From Maledivibacter sp. (GTDB taxonomy: Bacteria; Bacillota; Clostridia; Peptostreptococcales; Caminicellaceae): a stretch of DNA of 64,000 nt. A model generated the notes under the pieces. It made no database searches. It saw nothing but the letters and a program-made list of their open reading frames with translations, and was not told where the DNA came from. Location: NCBI GenBank assembly GCA_025210375.1, contig JAOASB010000034.1:83629-147628 (forward strand). Reading direction: 5' to 3'. Of the stretch, positions 39,801-47,775 are shown piece by piece. The position numbers and the translations under genes are program-made. Each line of letters starts with the position of its first letter. Position 1 is the first letter of the stretch.

Positions 39801-41888
39801 ATCCTTTGTGACTACTGAGAATAGGTATGCTGTGTTGGGGGATAAATCTTTAGCTATGTAATTAGTATCATGCACTGTATCCACCAAGGTATCCACCAAG
39901 GTATCTCCCATATATATATCATAAATTACTTCTCCATGGGGATTATCTACTTTATCCCATGTTAATTCTGCCGTTGTGTCTGTAGTTGCAGTAGTAACTA
40001 GATTTTGTAATGCTGAATTGTTTAGTATTACTTCTAGAGGATTACTTGCTTCCGATAGGTTATCCTTTGCATCCCTTGCTTTTACTGTGAAGATATATGA
40101 TATATCTGGTGCTAATCCAATAACTTTGAAGTGGGTATCCCTTGCTTTACCGACTAGTTCTGTATTCTTATATATTTCGTATTCCTTTATTTCCACATCG
40201 GTCCTTGGCTTTTGCCATGATATATCCACTGTGTTATCAGTATTTATGGTGTATGTTAGGTTTTGAGGTACTTGTGATGCATTAGTTTCTTCTATTATAT
40301 CGGTGGTAATTTCTACTGTATTACTTTTACTTATATTTTTACCTTCTACATCCTTTGCCTTTACGAAGTAGGAATATGTCATTTGTGGCTGTACCCCATT
40401 GTCCGTGTAGATTACGTCAGTAGTTATTCCCAGCTTTGTTTCGTTACGATATATTTCGTATTCTAATATATTAGCTTTATTTGTTGAGTTTACCCATGAT
40501 AGTTCTACTGATTTATCTGTAATTTTTAATGCAACTAGATTTATTGTTTCTGGCTCTATTTCAGCCTCTATATCATCACCGGTTTCTAAATCAGTTAAGA
40601 TGACTTCCACGGAATTACTTGCTCCGGATAAACTGCCTTCCTTATCCTTGGCTTTAACTGTAAATACATATGGTTTATCAGTAATTAATCCTTTTACTGT
40701 AAAGTGGGTATCCCCTGTTGTATAGACTAATTCTCCATCATCATATATTTCATATTCATTTATTTCATCATTATTGGCTTCGGTTTCTTTTTCCCAAGAT
40801 AAGTCAACTGAATTGTCTTCATTTATCCTATATGCTAAGTTCTTCGGTGCAGTAGGGATTTTAGAATCCTCTATTGGCTTTGTAGTAACTTTAAGGGTAT
40901 TACTCCTTGCAATATCCTTTCCTTCTGAGTCCTTTGCCCTTATCATATATGAGTATGTGGTTTCTGGTTGTACCTCACCGTCTGGATAGTTTAAATCAGT
41001 GGTTGTTTTAAGCTTTATTTCGTCACGGTATATTTCATACTGGGCTACATCGGATATATCCCCGTACTTATCCCATGATAGCTCTATAATTGTATCCGTA
41101 ACCCTAGATGTGGTTAGATTTATTGACTTTGAAATATTTTCATTATTACTCTCTATTTCTTCATTGTCTGCATTTTGATCCTTTATATTTTCTTCATCTA
41201 GATTCTCATTATCTTCTGAATTAGTTATAGCTACTTCCACAGAATTGCTTAGCTCTGACTCATTACCAGCTCCATCCACTGCTTTTACAGCAAATGTATA
41301 TGCTGTATCTGATATTACATCCCTCACTGTAAAGTGGGTATCCCCTGTTGTGTAGGCTAATTGTCCATGATTATATACTTCATATTCCTTTATCCCCTTA
41401 TCATCCTTTGATTCTTCCCATGACAACTTTATTGAATTATCGCTACCTATGACATATGTTAAGTTTTGCGGTGCTGTAGGTGCCTTAGTATCCTCCATGG
41501 GCTCCGTAGTAACTTCTAGAGTATTACTGCCTCCAATATTATTCCCTTGTTCATCCTTTGCCTTTATCCTATAGGAATATGTGATTTCTGGGTCTACTTC
41601 ATTGTCCGTGTAGTCTAAATCATCGGTTGCATCAAGCTTCACTTCATCACGGTATATTTCGTATTCTGCTATATCGACTTCCTCTGTAGCAGCTTTCCAT
41701 GACAGTTCTATGCCCTTATCTGTTTTTGATATTAGTTTTAGTATAATGGATATTTCTTGATAGTCTGTGTGTACTTCCTCTGCATACACCCTAATATCTT
41801 GAGCTAAAAAGGGTGACCCAAGAACTATGCTTTGAAATATAAATACTACTGCAATAAAAATTGTTACTAGTTTCCTAAACCTATACAT
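36807..41888 (-). CDS. Secreted FN3 / RCC1-repeat protein with C-terminal YD repeat
   Basis: A 1693-residue exported protein. After a signal peptide (KLVTIFIAVVFIFQSIVLGS) there are seven fibronectin type III domains, about residues 46-716, each with the ELSW ... YEIYRD and YSYxIKAKD pattern. A helical spacer (about 717-850) leads to 14 RCC1 repeats (consensus TWGDNxxGQLGDGT, about 53 residues each), enough for two seven-bladed propellers. An Ig-like domain follows, and the last ~40 residues are a single YD repeat (YDDKNELKTIKNKLTNTIIY). It ends 32 bases before the Rhs gene and is probably its operon partner, perhaps a surface adhesin or Rhs display factor. The start at 41888 is chosen for its spacing from AAGGAGG. 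Confidence 0.85.
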   Translation of the reverse strand: MYRFRKLVTIFIAVVFIFQSIVLGSPFLAQDIRVYAEEVHTDYQEISIILKLISKTDKGIELSWKAATEEVDIAEYEIYRDEVKLDATDDLDYTDNEVDPEITYSYRIKAKDEQGNNIGGSNTLEVTTEPMEDTKAPTAPQNLTYVIGSDNSIKLSWEESKDDKGIKEYEVYNHGQLAYTTGDTHFTVRDVISDTAYTFAVKAVDGAGNESELSNSVEVAITNSEDNENLDEENIKDQNADNEEIESNNENISKSINLTTSRVTDTIIELSWDKYGDISDVAQYEIYRDEIKLKTTTDLNYPDGEVQPETTYSYMIRAKDSEGKDIARSNTLKVTTKPIEDSKIPTAPKNLAYRINEDNSVDLSWEKETEANNDEINEYEIYDDGELVYTTGDTHFTVKGLITDKPYVFTVKAKDKEGSLSGASNSVEVILTDLETGDDIEAEIEPETINLVALKITDKSVELSWVNSTNKANILEYEIYRNETKLGITTDVIYTDNGVQPQMTYSYFVKAKDVEGKNISKSNTVEITTDIIEETNASQVPQNLTYTINTDNTVDISWQKPRTDVEIKEYEIYKNTELVGKARDTHFKVIGLAPDISYIFTVKARDAKDNLSEASNPLEVILNNSALQNLVTTATTDTTAELTWDKVDNPHGEVIYDIYMGDTLVDTLVDTVHDTNYIAKDLSPNTAYLFSVVTKDESGKVLSSSNPLEVITEQGKGTIDIFRDIQIQNLMQELEMLMPELKKIIEQDPDYWKDIVNTPPRKLRHKLYEDEIPKNIPPNIIMEIIDHPIYRDLWKDSLGIDTNNGSKTIPQMSLDQSPYEGNNIKSKDSLGNIPEEMGEIVQVHAYYDHTLALDDKGIVWTWGYNGYGQLGDGTTKNSGTPVKVRNLSGVKAVSSGSNHSIALKEDGTVWTWGNNSDGQLGDGTIANRYIPVKVRGLSGVKAVSGGYNHSIALKEDGTVWTWGDNNDGQLGDGAATDRSIPAKVSGLSGVKAVVGGMNHSIALKEDGTVWTWGDNSDGQLGDGTITDRSIPVQVSDLNEVKAVSAGHYHSIALREDETVWTWGDNSDGQLGNGTTIDRSIPVQISDLSGVKAVSAGGRHSIALREDGTVWTWGRNNKGQLGDKNTTDRGVPVQVSSLDGVKAVSGGRNHSIALKEYGIVWAWGDNEYGQLGDGRRTQRSTPVQVSDLSGVKAVAGGWGHSLGVKEDGTVYTWGINSYGQLGDGTTINRSIPVEESILNGVKAVAGGVFHSLALTEDGTVWAWGWNIYGQLGDGTTIGRYTPQSARISEEVKAVAAGGGYSIALREDGKVCTWGSNSYGQLGNGTTRDSCIPEDLSRLSEVKAVAAGWGHSIALKEDGTVWTWGKNSGGQLGDGTTVNRSIPQEVRRLWEIKAVAAGMNHSIALREDGTVWTWGDNRNGQLGDGTTIDRSSPIRVKNLSEVKAIAVGAGGHCIALREDGTVWTWGDNREGQLGDETMTHRSVPVKVRGLSEIKEVAGGWKHSIALREDGTVWTWGNNNYGQLGDGCLFGTSKPILVIYPALAIIPISPQNGELFTKYVNEFKPTISIISRDNSFSTCFYYIDQESTPKDTKTVSETSFEEKVTFTPVNISTLSEGDHTITFIILNGWPYKGLQKTVNFKVKKSGPIVDLGNSPALIYEYDDKNELKTIKNKLTNTIIYEFIYDNNGNILRINQK
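37300..39345. repeat. Tandem ~159-bp DNA repeats coding for the 14 RCC1 units
   Basis: Each unit carries a version of TCCCCATGTCCATACTGTTC and CCATCTCCTAGCTGTCC. Near-identical neighbouring units suggest recent unit duplication or conversion, so copy number may vary between strains. Confidence 0.8.
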
Positions 41889-42080
41889 CTTCATCCTCCT
41901 TCGTGAAAATTCTTCAATTTTTTCATGATGATTTTATATTTTACCAAATTGTTATGTCATATTTTGTAATTTTTAGTTGTCGAATATTACTTTTTGATTT
42001 TTTTTATTATTTAGTAATTATTTTCATTTACTAAAAATAGATGTAAGTATAATGAAAATAGTATCGAGAAATAGCTCAAT

Positions 42081-42122
42081 AAAAAAGTCAGTATCCCTCT
42101 TAAGGGCTATACTGACTTTTTT
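42081..42122. terminator. Hairpin upstream of the RCC1 gene
   Basis: AAAAAAGTCAGTAT pairs with ATACTGACTTTTTT; A- and T-runs on both sides allow termination in either direction. It probably ends the DUF1667 transcript. The gap 41889-42339 holds this and the next hairpin; an 83-codon minus frame there is judged spurious. Confidence 0.75.
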
Positions 42123-42151
42123 ATCAAAGTAAAATTTATTTAAAAAAGAAA

Positions 42152-42177
42152 AAAGATGGCTAACGACAACCATCTTT
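42152..42177 (-). terminator. Second hairpin after the DUF1667 gene
   Basis: The stem AAAGATGG / CCATCTTT with a ten-base loop is followed on the minus strand by TTTTCTTTTTT. Confidence 0.65.
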
Positions 42178-42339
42178 CCTTCGTTACATTGTATAATGCA
42201 ACTACTATGAACACCACATAATATAATAAATTTACAGAAAAAGAACAACAGGTAATCAACTTTAATCTGTATCACATAGAATCACCAGCCAATGCCTTAG
42301 ATATTTTACCGAGGGAAAAAAGACTATAAGCCTAATGAC

Positions 42340-42765
42340 TTACATACTTGAAACTCTAAGGTTTGGAATATTAACTACTACAGTGTCCTCACATGCCTTG
42401 ATATCCATGGTTCTTGAAGCAACTATATCCACGCCAGTATTTAAAATGTTTTCTATTATAACATCTCCTACTTTGATGGGAGCTGAAATTTCTACCTCAT
42501 TAATAACAGTCATGCACTCAAAAATCAATTCTTTTGGGACTGAGCCATGGGTTTTCACTGGAATTCGTGGTAATATTCCATTCTTGATTTTTACTGTAGT
42601 TGTTATTACTCTAGTTGGATTAATTAATTCTTTAATTCCATAATTCTGGCCTCTCTTACATTTGTTGCCCGTAACCCTATAACCTAATTCGCTACTTACA
42701 TCCTTTTCTACAGTTAGACGACATCCCATTGGACAAACAATACAAACCATATTATTTTTTTCCAT
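42340..42765 (-). CDS. DUF1667 iron-sulfur/zinc-type small protein
   Basis: A 141-residue DUF1667 protein with four cysteines in CIVCPMGC and GNKCKRGQNYG, likely binding a metal or Fe-S centre. The family is the third member of a three-gene redox set with two FAD oxidoreductases, linked to glycerol-3-phosphate oxidation or a related reaction. GAGGAGG precedes the ATG. Here the middle oxidoreductase is missing (see 42905-43010), so whether the set still works is doubtful. Confidence 0.88.
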   Translation of the reverse strand: MEKNNMVCIVCPMGCRLTVEKDVSSELGYRVTGNKCKRGQNYGIKELINPTRVITTTVKIKNGILPRIPVKTHGSVPKELIFECMTVINEVEISAPIKVGDVIIENILNTGVDIVASRTMDIKACEDTVVVNIPNLRVSSM

Positions 42766-42904
42766 TATTATACCTCCTCAATGCAAACACATAATTCTTT
42801 GATTCCCTTCATAGGAACTCCATCGGCCTAAATTATCATACTAACATTTTTATAAACATTTCTAACCCTTACTTTATAGGGGACTATATGACTTATGCCT
42901 TTAA

Positions 42905-43010
42905 CTATATAATAAATCTTTTTGTATATTCTGTGCCAGTTATCCCTTCCTTAAATTCATGAAGTCCAAAACCATTATGGATACACTGTTGTAAGATTAC
43001 CCCTAATTCG
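42905..43010 (-). pseudogene. Remnant of a pyridine nucleotide-disulfide oxidoreductase
   Basis: Just after the stop of the FAD oxidoreductase gene, in another frame, about 34 codons read DSELGVILQQCIHNGFGLHE then FKEGITGTEYTKRFII, then TAG. This is the N-terminal region around the flavin-proximal Cys of the NAD(P)/FAD oxidoreductase that normally sits between the flanking genes. Its first ~35 codons and everything beyond are gone. It marks a large deletion that joined the end of the upstream gene to the interior of the middle gene. Confidence 0.8.
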
Positions 43011-44492
43011 CTATCCTATTCTTTCAACTACTTGTTCTTGTACTTCATAGTATTCAGAATTATTCTTTGTTTCGCTTGTTATTATCTTTGAATCCTTCTC
43101 ACTTTTAACTACCTCGGATATATTAATTCCTAACTCCCTGGCGATAATCTCCATTACTCTAGGACCACAGAATCCACCTTGACATCTTCCCATACCAGGT
43201 CTAATCCTTCTCTTTACTCCATCCACTGTAGTGGCACCAGCTTTTCTGTGTATTACGTCTACTATCTCACCCTCGGTTATGTTTTCACATCTACAAATGA
43301 TTCTTCCGTATCTTGAATCCTTTTTAATCATTTCAGCCTTTTCTTCATTATTTAGTTCTTCAAATCTAACAACTTCTCTTCTTATTGGATTAAAGTCTTC
43401 TTTTTTATTTAGCTTTCCTTCTATTCCCTTAAGTATCTCTACAACATACTCAGCTATTGCAGGTGAAGCTGATAACCCAGGGGATTTTATTCCTGCAACA
43501 TTTATGAAACCCTTTGCTTCTTTAGATTCCCCAATTATGAAATCTCCACCCGTCGGTTCTGCCCTTAAACCAGAAAAAGAAGTTATTACCTGATTGAATG
43601 GAATTTTCTTACATGATCTTGCCGCAGAATTTCTTACAAAAGACATTCTGTCCTGGGTTGTTCCAATATCCTGCTTATCATCTATATCCTCTGAATCAGG
43701 CCCAACCAACACATTCCCATGAACAGTTGGAGTAATAAGTACTCCTTTACCCATTTTAGTAGGACATTGGAAAATTACTGAATTAACTAGCCCCCCTGCA
43801 CTTTTATCTAAAAGATAATACTGCCCTTTTCTTGGTGTAATTTTAAAGGTTGGTGTTGATACCATATTATGAATTTTATCCGCATAAACACCAGCACAGT
43901 TTATTATATACCTAGCTTCAACTTCTCCCCTTGATGTGGATATCCTATAGCCGCCAAATATTTTTGTGATAACCTTTACCTCCGCATTAATATTTAATTC
44001 GACTCCATTTTCCATGGCATTTTCAGCAGCTGCGATTGCCAATTCCCAAGGATTAACTATACCAGCGGTAGGTGCATATAAAGCTCCAACTATTTCCTCA
44101 CTTAAATTCGGTTCCTTTTCCCTAACCTTTTCACCATCAATTATTTCTAAATTAGGTATCCCTAATTTTTCGCCATTATCATAAAGTTCTTTAATAGTTT
44201 TCATCTCTTCTTCGTTAAAAGCTACAACTAAAGACCCTATTCTCTTAAATGGCACGTCCAATTCCTTACATAGCTTATCATACATAGGATTACCTAAAGC
44301 ATTGAACTTCCCTTTATTGGTTCCGAATCCAGCATCATACCCTGAATGAACAATGGCACTATTGGCCTTTGTAGTACCATTCGATATATCATTATCCTTT
44401 TCTAAAACAACAATTTTCAAATCATATCTAGATAATTCTCTTGCAATTAATGTGCCAGATACACCGGCACCTATAATAGCTACATCATACAT
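43011..44492 (-). CDS. GlpA/GlpO-like FAD-dependent oxidoreductase with BFD-type [2Fe-2S] domain
   Basis: A 493-residue flavoprotein of the glycerol-3-phosphate dehydrogenase/DAO superfamily. The FAD site is MYDVAIIGAGVSGTLIAREL with GTTKANSAIVHSGYD, and a C-terminal BFD-like domain has cluster cysteines in IICRCENIT and GRCQGGFCG. Relatives work with a second NAD(P)/FAD oxidoreductase and DUF1667. The ATG at 44492 is seven bases from GGAGG, better than 44498. The C-terminal end (VQEQVVERIG) abuts the deletion scar, so the last residues may be altered. The divergent function of GlpP nearby supports a glycerol link. Confidence 0.85.
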   Translation of the reverse strand: MYDVAIIGAGVSGTLIARELSRYDLKIVVLEKDNDISNGTTKANSAIVHSGYDAGFGTNKGKFNALGNPMYDKLCKELDVPFKRIGSLVVAFNEEEMKTIKELYDNGEKLGIPNLEIIDGEKVREKEPNLSEEIVGALYAPTAGIVNPWELAIAAAENAMENGVELNINAEVKVITKIFGGYRISTSRGEVEARYIINCAGVYADKIHNMVSTPTFKITPRKGQYYLLDKSAGGLVNSVIFQCPTKMGKGVLITPTVHGNVLVGPDSEDIDDKQDIGTTQDRMSFVRNSAARSCKKIPFNQVITSFSGLRAEPTGGDFIIGESKEAKGFINVAGIKSPGLSASPAIAEYVVEILKGIEGKLNKKEDFNPIRREVVRFEELNNEEKAEMIKKDSRYGRIICRCENITEGEIVDVIHRKAGATTVDGVKRRIRPGMGRCQGGFCGPRVMEIIARELGINISEVVKSEKDSKIITSETKNNSEYYEVQEQVVERIG

Positions 44493-44796
44493 TTGCATCC
44501 CTCCCAGTTTACTTTCAGGTTGTTTTTTATAGTTGAATAAAGTTTAATCCAACGCAAAAAGCCACACTAAATCAACCTATCTCTCCATAGGCCCTTAGCA
44601 TGGCTCTCCATATCTCAAGCTATAATTATTTATTTTATATTCAAATTATAACATACAATGGGTTATTTGGCAAATATTCGCTATAAAAATTTATTATTCT
44701 TCCAAAACCCTTGATCTATCAATGACCTTTTTAAAAACATCACATAATGCTGTAGTTCCCACAATCTCAAGTTGCTCTAATAAATATTAGATATTT
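44493..44796 (-). promoter_or_regulatory. Leader region between glpP and the FAD oxidoreductase
   Basis: The minus strand has a possible -10 (TTATAATTT, near 44645) and then two small hairpins presenting GGAGAG loops: ATGGAGAGCCAT and CCTATGGAGAGATAGG (44566-44612). They could be protein-binding leader elements, e.g. for GlpP-type antitermination, but no clear terminator follows. Nearer glpP, codons for LEQLEIVGTTALCDVFKK and IDRSRVLEE followed by TAA look like a short scar of a lost gene. Confidence 0.35.
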
Positions 44797-45363
44797 TTAC
44801 ATACACCAGATATCTTCCTTACTTGTTGAGATTCCTATTGCTCCAGCCTTTAAGCTTTGAATTACATCATCCTTATCAATTATTAATCCACCGGTTATAA
44901 TAGGAATCCTAGTTTCTTTATGAATATATTTTATGGCCTTTGGCATAGTCCCGGGCATTATTTCAACAGCATCGGGCTTAGTAGATCTTATGGAATTTAT
45001 ACCAGTATCCAATGATAGGGAATCAAGCATGAATAGCCTTTGAATAGTTAATAGCCCCATCTCCTTTGCATGTTTTATCAAGCTACTCTTTGTGGTTATT
45101 ATGCCATCGGGCTTTATATATTCATTTATATATTTCAAGGAAACAACATCCCTTGAAAATCCATCCAATAAATCTATATGAATATATATACTCTTACCTG
45201 AATCCTTAACTTTTTTTACTATATCCTTAAGGTTAAAAATGCTTCCAGTTAAAAGAAAAATGATTTCACAGGGAGATTGTATTGCATTGTCCAATTTCCC
45301 AATGTCACTTACTGCTGCAATAATTGGATTTAAATATATATTATCAAAAAACTTATTTCCCAA
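44797..45363 (-). CDS. glpP: Glycerol-3-phosphate responsive antiterminator
   Basis: A 188-residue GlpP-family protein. In Bacillus it binds glycerol-3-phosphate and the glp mRNA leader to prevent termination. It has the TIM-barrel-like pattern with PIIAAVSDIGKLDNAIQSPC, IHIDLLDGFSRD, AVEIMPGTMPKAI and PIITGGLI. The start is a TTG at 45363 after GGGGGG. It normally precedes glpF/glpK/glpD; here glycerol kinase and facilitator genes are absent and only the FAD oxidoreductase follows. Confidence 0.9.
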   Translation of the reverse strand: MGNKFFDNIYLNPIIAAVSDIGKLDNAIQSPCEIIFLLTGSIFNLKDIVKKVKDSGKSIYIHIDLLDGFSRDVVSLKYINEYIKPDGIITTKSSLIKHAKEMGLLTIQRLFMLDSLSLDTGINSIRSTKPDAVEIMPGTMPKAIKYIHKETRIPIITGGLIIDKDDVIQSLKAGAIGISTSKEDIWCM

Positions 45364-45469
45364 CTTAATTACCCCCCACTAAGAATGTCTACTAAAATTG
45401 TATCATGTCTTACTTGCAGATAAATAACCAATCATTAAATATTATAATATGTGGAAAGAATCGATTTTC

Positions 45470-46291
45470 TTAAATCAATTGCATTATAGCAGCCATTCTC
45501 CCTGTGACTCCATTGTCAGCTCTATAAGAAAATAGCAAATCACTATTACACTTAGTACAAATTTGACTTACAGTTATATTCTCACATGGTACACCTGCTT
45601 CTATTAAAGATAACCTATTGGCATACCATAAGTCTAATAAATATCTACCATTGCCCTTTAGTTTTGTAAAAGCAGATATGTTATCATAGCTTTCCTTAAA
45701 TTGACCGATAACATAATCGTCTACTTCATAGCAACATTTGCCTATAGAAGGTCCTATTCCTACAATACAATCCCTAGGATCAGTTCCAAAGTCAGATACC
45801 ATACGATTAATCACTTTTTGTCCAATTTTTTTAACCGTACCTCTCCAGCCTCCATGTGCCAAGGCAATAACCTTTCTCTTTTTATCTAGTATAAATATAG
45901 GAACGCAATCTGCATAAAGGGTAACTAATGCAATATCCTTCTTATCAGTTATTAATGCATCAATTTCACAGATGCCTCCATCATGTATAAGTCCATTACC
46001 CCTGTGCTTTTCATCCACAATTAAAATTTTATCCTTATGAACCTGGTCAGATATTACTATATTATTAATATCAATTCCTAAGGCTTTACATATCATCTCA
46101 TAATTCTGAAAGATATGTTTTTTGTCATCCATAGTTTTTGTACCCAAATTTAATGAATCATAGGGCTTTTGGCTAACACCTCCAAGCCTTGATGTGAAAC
46201 AATGCTTCACCAAGCCAACCTCATCAAAGGAAGGAATTTTAAAATAGACAACATTATTATTATCAAACTTAGAAAACTCCCATTTTCCCAT
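45470..46291 (-). CDS. pgeF: Multicopper-oxidase-like peptidoglycan editing factor (laccase domain)
   Basis: A 273-residue YfiH/YlmD family protein (DUF152). Members are annotated as polyphenol oxidase or purine nucleoside-acting enzymes, and the E. coli protein helps keep L-Ser out of the peptidoglycan stem. The metal-ligand segments YADCVPIFIL, ALAHGGWRGT and GIGPSIGKCCYEV are intact. It sits after nrdR and before the glp genes, downstream of the sigE-sigG cluster as in many Clostridia. Confidence 0.92.
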   Translation of the reverse strand: MGKWEFSKFDNNNVVYFKIPSFDEVGLVKHCFTSRLGGVSQKPYDSLNLGTKTMDDKKHIFQNYEMICKALGIDINNIVISDQVHKDKILIVDEKHRGNGLIHDGGICEIDALITDKKDIALVTLYADCVPIFILDKKRKVIALAHGGWRGTVKKIGQKVINRMVSDFGTDPRDCIVGIGPSIGKCCYEVDDYVIGQFKESYDNISAFTKLKGNGRYLLDLWYANRLSLIEAGVPCENITVSQICTKCNSDLLFSYRADNGVTGRMAAIMQLI

Positions 46292-46311
46292 AATTTTATC
46301 ACCCTTATATG

Positions 46312-46773
46312 CTATCTATCCTTTTCATTTAATATTTTTTTCAGCTCTTCCATAAAGGTATTAATATCCCTAAACTGCCTATATACCGATGCAAATCTTA
46401 CATATGCAACATCGTCTATATTTTTCAATTCATTCATAACTAATTCACCAATATACTCAGAGGGGACCTCTTTTTCCATACTATTATGAAGCTTTCTCTC
46501 CATATCATCAACTATTTTTTCAATTGACTGTATAGATACAGGCCTTTTTTCGCAGGCTCTAATCAAACCATTAATAACTTTATTTCTATTAAAGGATTGA
46601 CGGTTACCGTCTTTTTTTACAATTACTATAGGTATTTCTTCAACTTTTTCATATGTAGTAAATCTTTTTTTACAGTTAAAACATTCTCTTCTTCTTCTTA
46701 TTGCTTGTCCTTCATCGGTTGGCCGTGAATCAACTACTTTTGTTTCATAATGAGAACAATAGGGACAATTCAT
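46312..46773 (-). CDS. nrdR: Transcriptional repressor NrdR
   Basis: A 153-residue repressor of ribonucleotide reductase genes that senses ATP/dATP. The zinc ribbon [16 protein letters not shown] ... [12 protein letters not shown] is at the N-terminus and the ATP-cone domain spans about residues 50-135. AAAGGAGG precedes the ATG. It binds NrdR boxes upstream of nrd genes, none of which are in this window. Confidence 0.97.
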   Translation of the reverse strand: MNCPYCSHYETKVVDSRPTDEGQAIRRRRECFNCKKRFTTYEKVEEIPIVIVKKDGNRQSFNRNKVINGLIRACEKRPVSIQSIEKIVDDMERKLHNSMEKEVPSEYIGELVMNELKNIDDVAYVRFASVYRQFRDINTFMEELKKILNEKDR

Positions 46774-46881
46774 TGAAATAAACCTCCTTTTAATTTACTA
46801 AAATTATATAATATTTTAGAGGTTTAGTCTATTACAGATACCCAATATTAGGATATAAAATAAATTTTCAAGAAATAATTG

Positions 46882-47027
46882 ATATAGATTTCCCAAAGTT
46901 AAACTTAATTTATACATCTCAAAATATCCGATGATTCTAGGGATTTTTGATGTGTATAAATTAACTGTTTAACTGGAATCTCTATACATACAACTCAGCT
47001 AAGTAAAAGTTATTCAATTCCCTTATA
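46882..47027. repeat. Family B element with an adjoining family A end
   Basis: 46882-46986 is hairpin B2 in the orientation opposite to the 8112 copy (GATGTGTATAAATTAACTG). Right after it, CAGCTAAGTAAAAGTTATTC and AATTCCCTTA (about 46994-47027) match a family A right end, suggesting B inserted into A and the A left half was lost. Confidence 0.6.
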
Positions 47028-47030
47028 ATA

Positions 47031-47342
47031 TCATTTTTCTTCTTTGATATCATCTAAAAGAAAATTGATACTTTTATCTTCATTTTCTTCTTCACTATAT
47101 TGAATAGAATCCTTTAATTCCACTAGTATTATATCCTGTCCCACCTTTACTATCCTTTTCCAGGGAATAATATAATCCTCTTCTCTACTAAATATTTTTA
47201 AAAACTTTCCTTCCTTGGGTATTACAATTGCCTCAATCCTATTTTTTTCTAAATTTATTTCAAAATCATATATGAATCCAATCCTCGTTCCATTCACTAC
47301 ATTTATAACTTCCTTCATCCTTAAATCCGATGTAGTTACCAT
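47031..47342 (-). CDS. YlmC/YmxH family PRC-barrel sporulation protein
   Basis: A 103-residue protein of the YlmC/YmxH family with a PRC-barrel pattern (LRMKEVINVVNGTRIGFIYD, KRIVKVGQDIILVEL). The family occurs next to sigG in Clostridia and is annotated as sporulation-linked. The C-terminal 20 residues are an acidic tail. The ATG at 47342 follows GAGGTG at seven bases; the TTG at 47345 is less well placed. Confidence 0.85.
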   Translation of the reverse strand: MVTTSDLRMKEVINVVNGTRIGFIYDFEINLEKNRIEAIVIPKEGKFLKIFSREEDYIIPWKRIVKVGQDIILVELKDSIQYSEEENEDKSINFLLDDIKEEK

Positions 47343-47582
47343 CAAATCACCTCACCCGTAAAGTTTATATTATGGATATACACGTTAAGGGATTGAATAT
47401 AAAGTATTGATTCATAAAATTAATATAGGGATTTTAGTATAGATTAAGATTTACTTGGAACTCTTCCTAATAAAATGATAGACATGCTTATCCATATATA
47501 TAATAAATATTAATTTAATTCAATTATATTCATTATTTTTCATTACAGCTTTAAAGATAGAGGAAAATATAAGCAACAAAAA

Positions 47583-47775
47583 AGACTCTTTTGAAAAGAG
47601 TCTCAGATTGTTGACAAAGTCAACAAGATGGCAGGCTGCCTAAAAATCTGAAGTTCGAGGCGTGCTGAAACCAAGAAACTGCAGCGTATATAGACATACG
47701 TAAGGGTTCTTGATTTCAGCAACAACGAAGAAATTCGGGTTTTTAGGCAGCCTGAGACTCGTTTAAAAAGAGTCT
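47583..47775. repeat. Family T element copy 3 within the sigG terminator
   Basis: The hairpin AGACTCTTTTGAAAAGAGTCT (47583-47603) is repeated in slightly diverged form at 47755-47775, where it overlaps the sigG stop codon. The 151-bp element between shares its core with 23648-23798 (AAGTTCGAGGCGTGCTGAAA; AACAACGAAGAAATTCG) and has outer stem CAGGCTGCC / GGCAGCCTG, a compensated change from the other copy. A half family B copy (GGGATTTTAGTATAG) lies at about 47425. The rest of 47343-47762 shows nothing. Confidence 0.8.

Noticed and set aside
42024..42275. Minus-strand frame of 83 codons downstream of the DUF1667 gene
   Set aside because: It spans two terminator hairpins, has no ribosome site and atypical composition.
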